Source: Oxytricha trifallax
Lineage: Eukaryota; Ciliophora; Spirotrichea; Sporadotrichida; Oxytrichidae
DNA: 64,000 nucleotides
Assembly: GCA_000711775.1 (NCBI GenBank)
Contig: ARYC01001403.1
Span: 25,019 to 89,018, forward strand
Direction of reading: 5' to 3'
A program made the position numbers and the translations under genes. Shown here in pieces: positions 58,357 through 64,000 of this stretch (positions within the stretch are counted from its first letter, which is position 1; each line of letters begins with the position of its first letter). The notes under the pieces were generated by a model, which was not told the origin of the DNA, did no database searches, and saw only the letters and a list, made by a program, of their open reading frames with translations.

Positions 58357-58599
58357 TTTGCAAATTGGCCTAATTTCTCTACTAACCCCAATAAGACCCC
58401 AACTATACCCTACAAATCAAAGCACTTATAAACCTCACTAAGGGGTTTTGGGGTTTTGAATCTCATGAGGGCTTGCAGTGTAAGCAGAGGTAGCTTTTGC
58501 AATAATAGGAATTACAGTATATCTATTTTGCTATTACTCTAAATGCCTCCACTCTTAAGCATCCTGCAATACTCATAGAATATGCCTGTCAAATTGGTA

Positions 58600-59500
58600 A
58601 AATAATTTAGAAATTACATTTTTGTATAAATAAATTATCTCGCCTATTTATATTTAGCTAATGGGTTTTTTTTGTATTTATTTTTTATTTATCCCAAATT
58701 TTAAATTATTTAATATATAAAAACTAGAAATTTGATTGATATTTATATTTTATTTGATCATTTAAAAACAGAATATTATGAATTTCATCTTCTTTTTTGC
58801 TAGTTATTTTATTCTTTGTATTTTTCACGCCTTGCACAATATCTATATTTTATTCCTATTTACCAAATTATTTGGAATAATTCTGGCTTGTTTATCTTTC
58901 ATATAATGATTGAAACTATTTAGTAGATTTTCTGTTGTTTACAATTGTAGGTATACATTTAATTTCGGAAATAATAATTTATACTAGTAAATGAGAAAAA
59001 TAATATTGGCAAGTGTCTTTGTCCAAACAAAGAGAATTTGGTAATTATTCGATAGAGATAGAGAATTGAAAATAACCAAGTTTGTTTTACTATTTATGGT
59101 TCTACTTTATAACATCCTTGAACAAGATATCTCGAATTTAATTAATAAACATGATTAAATAAATTAAAAAAGATTTAAAATAAGATTAAGTTCTATAACT
59201 CAAGTGAATTTATATAAAAAAAGTACAGCAAATATTTAAAAACATCTAATTTTAAATTCTCTATTAATTTAGTACCGTGTTACCTAGGTTGCCATAAATT
59301 AATTCCCATTAATTATAATTATTGATTAGATGGTTAATTAATTAGGCAAATAAATAAAAAATATAATAATCAAGTGAAAGATTAGAGTTCATAAAAAATC
59401 ATTGTAATTCATTACATTAATAATGTGGCTCTTAACCTGTTACTTAATGATATTCTCATTAATCTCAGATCCTTCTCCATTGATTTCGATTAGTGTCCTT
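58600..59500. other. AT-rich spacer
   Basis: About 0.9 kb without a supportable gene. Very AT-rich with homopolymer runs. A few frames are open only because of the lack of TGA. Confidence 0.5.
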
Positions 59501-59534
59501 CTTCATCCTTCAGAATATGATTGATTGTCTCAAC

Positions 59535-60120
59535 TCAGTTCGTTTCTTCTACTTTTTTGTCTCTTCCATTATTTTTCATCTTTGACTTAGATAATTTTGT
59601 TTCATCGTTTGAGAAACGCAATTCAAGCTTTGTAAGATTGCCTTTGATCTAGCTGAATTTACCCTATTGTTTCTTTCTTTCTTTTTTAATTTAGATAATA
59701 GAGAGTTCTTGTGACCAAAGTATTCTTTTTTAATATATTGACATACATTCAAACATAGTGCAAGGCGTCTTCTTTTAGTATGACTCACTACCTCCGCTTT
59801 CACTTTGGTATCGCTTGATTTCCCTATTTTCATTTTAATCTACCCGAAGAGTTACCTCTGCATATTCAGTCAGTATTTTGCTAAAATCTAAAATGCTGGT
59901 TAACAATTGAGTTCGAGTGCTATTTGATTTACGATGGGCATTGCCATTACACAATCTTCTGGATCGGCGATTTAATTTATATATTAGTCTTGTGATATCT
60001 TGTTTGCCGAGAATTCCTTTACTTCTTATAATGAGATTATAATGTTGATTAACCTCATGTGCATATTCCTTGGCAAAACTACCGACTTGCTTCCCTTATC
60101 GAATATAAAAACAGTATTTG
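59535..60120 (-). CDS. basic, Lys/Arg/Gln-rich protein segment, unidentified
   Basis: Minus-strand frame ending at TGA 59,535: QGKQVGSFAKEYAHEVNQHY, LGKQDITRLIYKLNRRSRRL, TSILDFSKILTEYAEVTLRV, then a very basic C-terminal part (LSKSKMKNNGRDKKVEETN). Protein-like composition and higher GC than its flanks. No start codon is visible, so it is probably the 3' MDS of a gene whose upstream MDS may be the segment at 60,740-60,970. Confidence 0.5.
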
Positions 60121-60739
60121 ACTAATTGATAAACATTATAATGATCCAAGTTAACCAGTTTAATATAATATTTATTATAAATATTTTCCTAAATAAAATA
60201 TATTGATACAATAATATACCGAATATATAAAACTTATTATTTTAATATTTCTGCATATTGTCCTTTTAATATTTAATATTTATGATTGAAGAAGTTATAA
60301 CATTCAAGTACCTTAATAAGTAAATTTGTTTTTAATAAGTTGAGAAGTAAGCTGTAAAAATATCATATTTTTTTAATTATCAAATAAATAAAAATCATAT
60401 AATAATTTATAGAAATTATTAAAATTAAAAGAATTATATGTTATGTAAAATAAAAGAAATTTAGATTATTAAGTTTTGAAGATAAAAAGTTTAGTATTTC
60501 AAAAAAAGAAAATGAAATTTGTGAGAAATATTAATAGATCATAAAAAAAAACAGAATTAAGGTTTAAGATAAAAAATATATAAATAATATTAAAAAAATA
60601 TTAATTGGAAAAACAAAAAATAGGTAATTTTTTAAATATTTAAATAATTAAAAGAAATAAAAATATTTAAAAAAATGAAATATTTAATTTGAAAAATAAT
60701 TTGCTAAATATAAATAATACCTTAAAAAATATATATGGT

Positions 60740-60970
60740 GACGTCCTTAGGTATCTGGTTTGAGCTAAAAAAACTTATGATCTGTAGCTTTCTCAACCTG
60801 GATCAGTTGCCTAAGGCTCTGTGTGGATGAATGAAAATCGACCTGGATTTGGGATTTTGACATTTCCTTGTTATAAAATGCGTAATATCTCAAGAAATTT
60901 AAAACTCTTAACAACTGATCAAAACCACTGTTTACAGTCACATTCATCATATTTCCCAATTTTAATTAAT
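60740..60970 (-). CDS. small coding segment, probable upstream MDS
   Basis: Minus-strand frame MNVTVNSGFDQLLRVLNFLR, YYAFYNKEMSKSQIQVDFHS, LRQLIQVEKATDHKFF, continuing through TAG (Gln) to KPDTQGRHH. It is bordered by extremely AT-rich DNA at 60,150-60,740, which looks like an IES or intergenic spacer. It may belong with the gene at 59,535-60,120. No family recognised. Confidence 0.4.
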
Positions 60971-61048
60971 TATAATATTATTATCAATTTTTCACTTTTA
61001 TGCCATTTTTCATTCTTGTGACAAATTTTTCCTCTCAAATGCTGTAAG

Positions 61049-61186
61049 ATGCAATCAATCTAGGTATTTAGAGGTCGAGGAGCAATAGTAAATACGCTGG
61101 AGAACAGTCAAAGTAGAAATGAAGATTTTCTGAGGACTCTTTCTTCTGACAAAAGTCCATGCAAAGCTCTCATTCTTTAGCTAATT
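61049..61186 (+). CDS. 5' part of an unidentified gene cut by TBE copy 4
   Basis: ATG 61,049 (MQSIQVFRGRGAIVNTLENS), then NEDFLRTLSSDKSPCKALIL up to the TBE boundary. Frame and composition are protein-like. The remainder would lie beyond the end of the transposon, outside the window. Confidence 0.45.
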
Positions 61187-61335
61187 CAAAACCCCAAAAC
61201 CCTTTCAGCAGTTTTATTGATAAAAGTAGACTATTAGTGCATACTTTATTATGGTTTTAATAGGGTTTATGTAGGGGTTTTATGTTTAAATATAAGTAAT
61301 TTAAGTGCGTATAACAAGCGAATTTTTAATAAATT

Positions 61336-62787
61336 TCACACAAACATAAGCTTAGAGTCATGTGGCAGTTCTCTGAATTTTACCTTTCTAAGTTATTATA
61401 GTTTGATTGTTTCTATTGTTAATTAAATCTCTTAGCTTGGCTTGATAATAGTAGAGTATGCAAGCTCTCTGAGACCTCCATTTATTTTATTTTTATCGAG
61501 ATATTGCTTGATTCTCTGCTTAGAATCTCTCTCACCTCTGCAGCTAAAGTAATCGTTTCTTGGCATGTCGCTCTCTATTATTATTACTGCTAGAGCCCAG
61601 ATATCCCATTAAGTGTCTCCATCTCTCCAGTCCTCTCTCTCTCTGGGAAATATCCATGAGTACCGTATACATTTCCTAATGCAGAGGCTTGCACTCTTTG
61701 AGCTCTGTTGAAATCAATAATATAAACTCTAAGAGGTTGAAAGTCCATCATAATGTTCTCTGGCTTTAAGTCTCTATGAACATAGCCAAGCTTGTGAAGC
61801 TCTTCAATATCCTCAACTATTTGCTGCACGATCTAGCCAATTTATCTTTGGCATCTATTGTCAGATAAAAATTCTCTGTAAGTCATCTCGAGGAGAGGAA
61901 GTCTAAATGCAACATGATCTTTTCCAAGTAGTATAGCATCTAGCTAAATAATATGCTTACATTCTCTAAACTTTGCCTGTTATAGAGTATAATACTCATT
62001 AGCAAATTCCATTTAGAACTTGTCATCAGCAAGGAACTAATTGAATGGATATATTTAATAGGCATATTAGTCATCAGTGATGACTCTCTTCACTACTTTA
62101 TCCTCAAGAGTGAGGTAGCTTTCAAGTCAAGAATCTATGTCAATAATTTTCAAGATTGGAATCTTCATCGCCTCAATTTTTACCATGATTTTGTTTATCT
62201 GAGAGACAGGAAAGTTCTTGACAGCTTCTTCATTTTTATTTACTTCTATACTTTCAACTATAAGAGACTCGGCAGGATTTCCTGATCTTCTTTTTTATAG
62301 GAATCTTTTTCTAGTAGGTTCATGAATAAAGACAAAACTTTGATTGTGCTTTTTTTTAAATGCACTTTGAGGTCTCTTATATGAGAATATGTCTTCTCAT
62401 AGAACTCACAGATATACTTCCCATCCTTCTTTTAATGCTTAAGATATAGCTTAGGCATTTCGTTGTGTAAATCTCTCAAATTTCTTTTGTAAGTTGACTT
62501 GTGAAGGAAAACTTTATTGCATTCTTTGCATTAAAAGTCAACTTTGGCTGGTAAAATTTAATTCTCTATGGCGGGTTATTAAACCTCCACTTCAATTTGT
62601 GGTATCTCTTTGATGACCTCCTTCTTAATTTATATTTCAATCTCAAAGGTTGACTGGCCAAAAGTGTCATAAGAAGGCTCCCACTGAGTACAAGCGTCTC
62701 TGGTCTAAACTTTCTTTGATTAAGGGAATGGTAATTTTTATTTGTTTTATCCAAGAATGCTGCTCTTCTCAAAAGTTTAGCGCTCAT
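61336..62787 (-). CDS. TBE zinc-finger/kinase protein, copy 4
   Basis: ATG 62,787 (MSAKLLRRAAFLDKTNK) to TGA 61,336. The kinase-like half contains IVEDIEELHKLGYVHRDLKP, ENIMMDFQPLRVYIIDFNRA and GNVYGTHGYFPERE. The Cys/His finger region lies at about 62,380-62,540. Several frame breaks separate the N-terminal, finger and kinase parts (for example near 61,640 and 62,640), so this copy is probably non-functional or affected by sequence errors. Confidence 0.78.
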
Positions 62788-63352
62788 TTTAGTTTCCTGA
62801 TATATTTTATTATAATAATGATAAAATCAACCTAGGTATACTATAATAGCAGAGTATAAGACACTCTGGTGATTTTTTTGCTGAAAGTTAAGTAAATTAA
62901 ATCACCATAAAAGGCTGTAAGTTAACATATTTTATGAGTATATTTTACATTTTAGTAAATTAAAGTGCTCCTAAAAAAGTTTTGTTTCTCTAGGAGGTCC
63001 TCCAAATCAAGTTTGAACTTAATTTGGAGATAAAGTTATTAAACATTTTTTAATTTAATATGCTCCTGATTAAGTTTCAACCTTAAAATTTAACTCCTAA
63101 TAAAGTTTGAACTTAATTTGGAGGACCTCCTAAAATAATTAAACATTATTAGGAGCAATTACATGGAGATAGATTGATAAAAATGGAAATCAATCTGTGA
63201 AACTTGGAGCAAGTTTTTCAATGCTTCTCCGCATATCTTTTCAAGGTTGACCTCCAGTAGGTCCTCCATATTTAGTAGTAAGATTTTAATAAACTTAGAA
63301 AGGATATCCATGAATTTATATTTCATTAACATTTCTAGAAAGAGGAAGCAAG

Positions 63353-64000
63353 ATGGAGTCTATGAATGATGCAATTAAGAGAATTTAATCTCAAGATTTA
63401 ATTAGAAAATTTCGAAGTAAAAAGGACCTATATAGATATTTGGTATATCAAGCTAAGTTCTTAACTAAGATTAATATACTCATGATATTTGGATTGTTCT
63501 TGCCAACCCAGGAAGTAATTAAAATCTCGTTTTTAAAAGCTTTGCTAAGCGAAGATAAAAAGCATTTAAGACTAATGAAATAAAGATGATAGAGATACCT
63601 AACTACCCTGAAATATAGTAACAAATCTCTATGATGATGCTATGAATGATCCAGATGTTGCTCTCTACCTTCCATCAAAGCTGCAACTCTCTAATACGTT
63701 GCCAGAGAGAAACTTCTTCTTCGGTGTTTCTTGCAACTCTGAAACCTGAGTACTTAAATGAAGTTATTTAAGAAGCTCACAAGAAACGATACAGCATCTC
63801 TCCTGAAGAAAAAGAGAGGCAAAGTATTAAAATAAGTGATACCTGGCCGTAGGAACTTCAAAAGCATCCTTTCATCTCAAGTAAGCTTAGTCCTCTAACT
63901 TTATAGAAAATCTGGTACTGCTATATACTTGATGAAAGAGCGCAGCAAATTAAACAGAAAGAGAAAGTCTCAAGTAAAGCATGAATTGGAGTAAGAGACT
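63353..64000 (+). CDS. TBE 22-kDa protein, copy 4 (partial)
   Basis: ATG 63,353 (MESMNDAIKRIQSQDLIRKF), continuing to the window end. Missing bases near 63,560 (AAAAA run) and 63,620, and an extra T near 63,729 (GTGTTTCTTG), break the frame relative to copy 1. Conserved blocks IEIPNYPEI and LPERNFFFG are recognisable. Confidence 0.75.

Larger units (their letters stand above)
54348..58458. mobile_element. TBE transposon, copy 3 (4,111 bp)
   Basis: Starts CAAAACCCCAAAACCCC, ends GGGGTTTTGGGGTTTTG, with terminal inverted repeats as in copy 2, and an exact 3-bp target duplication AAT (54,345-54,347 and 58,459-58,461). Gene order is reversed relative to copies 1 and 2: zinc-finger/kinase (-), 22-kDa (+), transposase (-). 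Confidence 0.97.
54342..58469. other. probable IES with pointer CATGAG containing TBE copy 3
   Basis: CATGAG flanks the TBE at 54,336-54,341 and 58,464-58,469, a few bases outside the AAT target duplication. The DNA between the pointer and the TBE (ATC on one side, CT on the other) is what remains of an older short IES. Excision at CATGAG removes the transposon with it. Confidence 0.6.
61187..64000. mobile_element. TBE transposon, copy 4 (truncated by window end)
   Basis: Starts CAAAACCCCAAAACCCTTTC with the flanking triplet ATT (61,184-61,186). The terminal repeat is of the copy-1 type (tactttattatggttttaat…). It contains the zinc-finger/kinase ORF (-) and the start of the 22-kDa ORF (+). 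The transposase and right end are outside the window. Confidence 0.95.

Noticed and set aside
1-64000. CRISPR arrays, bacterial operons, rRNA or tRNA genes
   Set aside because: The DNA is eukaryotic germline. I found no regular spacer-repeat array and no rRNA core sequence. I saw no tRNA cloverleaf by eye, but a covariance search was not possible.

Overview
This window looks like germline (micronuclear) DNA of a spirotrich ciliate, most likely Oxytricha or a close relative. Four lines of evidence support this. (1) Protein frames stay open only if TAA and TAG are read as glutamine, leaving TGA as the stop. (2) Four mobile elements begin with the telomere-like sequence CAAAACCCC(AAAACCC) and sit beside A-N-T target sites, the hallmarks of TBE (telomere-bearing element) transposons. 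(3) Genes are cut into macronuclear-destined segments (MDSs) by AT-rich internal eliminated sequences (IESs) bounded by short direct repeats ('pointers'). (4) Removing each IES with one pointer copy restores a conserved reading frame. Standard-code ORFs are therefore short fragments of the real genes, and most coordinates below come from re-reading the sequence with the ciliate code.

Layout. 1-6.9 kb: foldback repeats and a decayed TBE-like element (22-kDa-type ORF plus DDE transposase relic). 6.97-11.0 kb (all minus strand): an unidentified 208-aa gene, a GC-rich frameshifted coding island, and an MT-A70-family methyltransferase-like gene whose catalytic DPPW is DQSW. 12.8-26.2 kb: an unusual cluster holding a Tc1/mariner/IS630-type DDE transposase, a large SecA-like P-loop protein interrupted by TBE copy 1, and an SF3-helicase/Rep-like protein next to iteron-like repeats. 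Several frames in this cluster pass through TGA codons. 26.2-30.2 kb: TBE copy 2.

31.8-50.6 kb is a run of macronuclear genes: a linker-histone-like protein (+), then on the minus strand a mitochondrial 2-amino-3-ketobutyrate CoA ligase, a long helical protein with some resemblance to SAPS-type phosphatase regulators, a coiled-coil/zinc-knuckle protein and an N/Q-rich protein. I could place IESs with pointers of 2-9 bp and several short GT-AG introns in these genes.

50.6-54.0 kb is a large, almost perfect inverted repeat (two arms of about 1.6 kb around a 190-bp spacer), GC-rich relative to its surroundings and carrying a 284-codon ciliate-code ORF in each arm. 54.3-58.5 kb is TBE copy 3, nested in a probable IES. 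59.5-61.2 kb holds fragments of two unidentified genes. TBE copy 4 starts at 61,187 and runs off the window.

In each TBE the 22-kDa ORF converges on the transposase and the zinc-finger/kinase ORF lies at the other end. Copies 1 and 4 share one terminal-repeat type and copies 2 and 3 another. Many single-base frameshifts lie in homopolymers, so sequencing or assembly error cannot be separated from real decay by reading alone.
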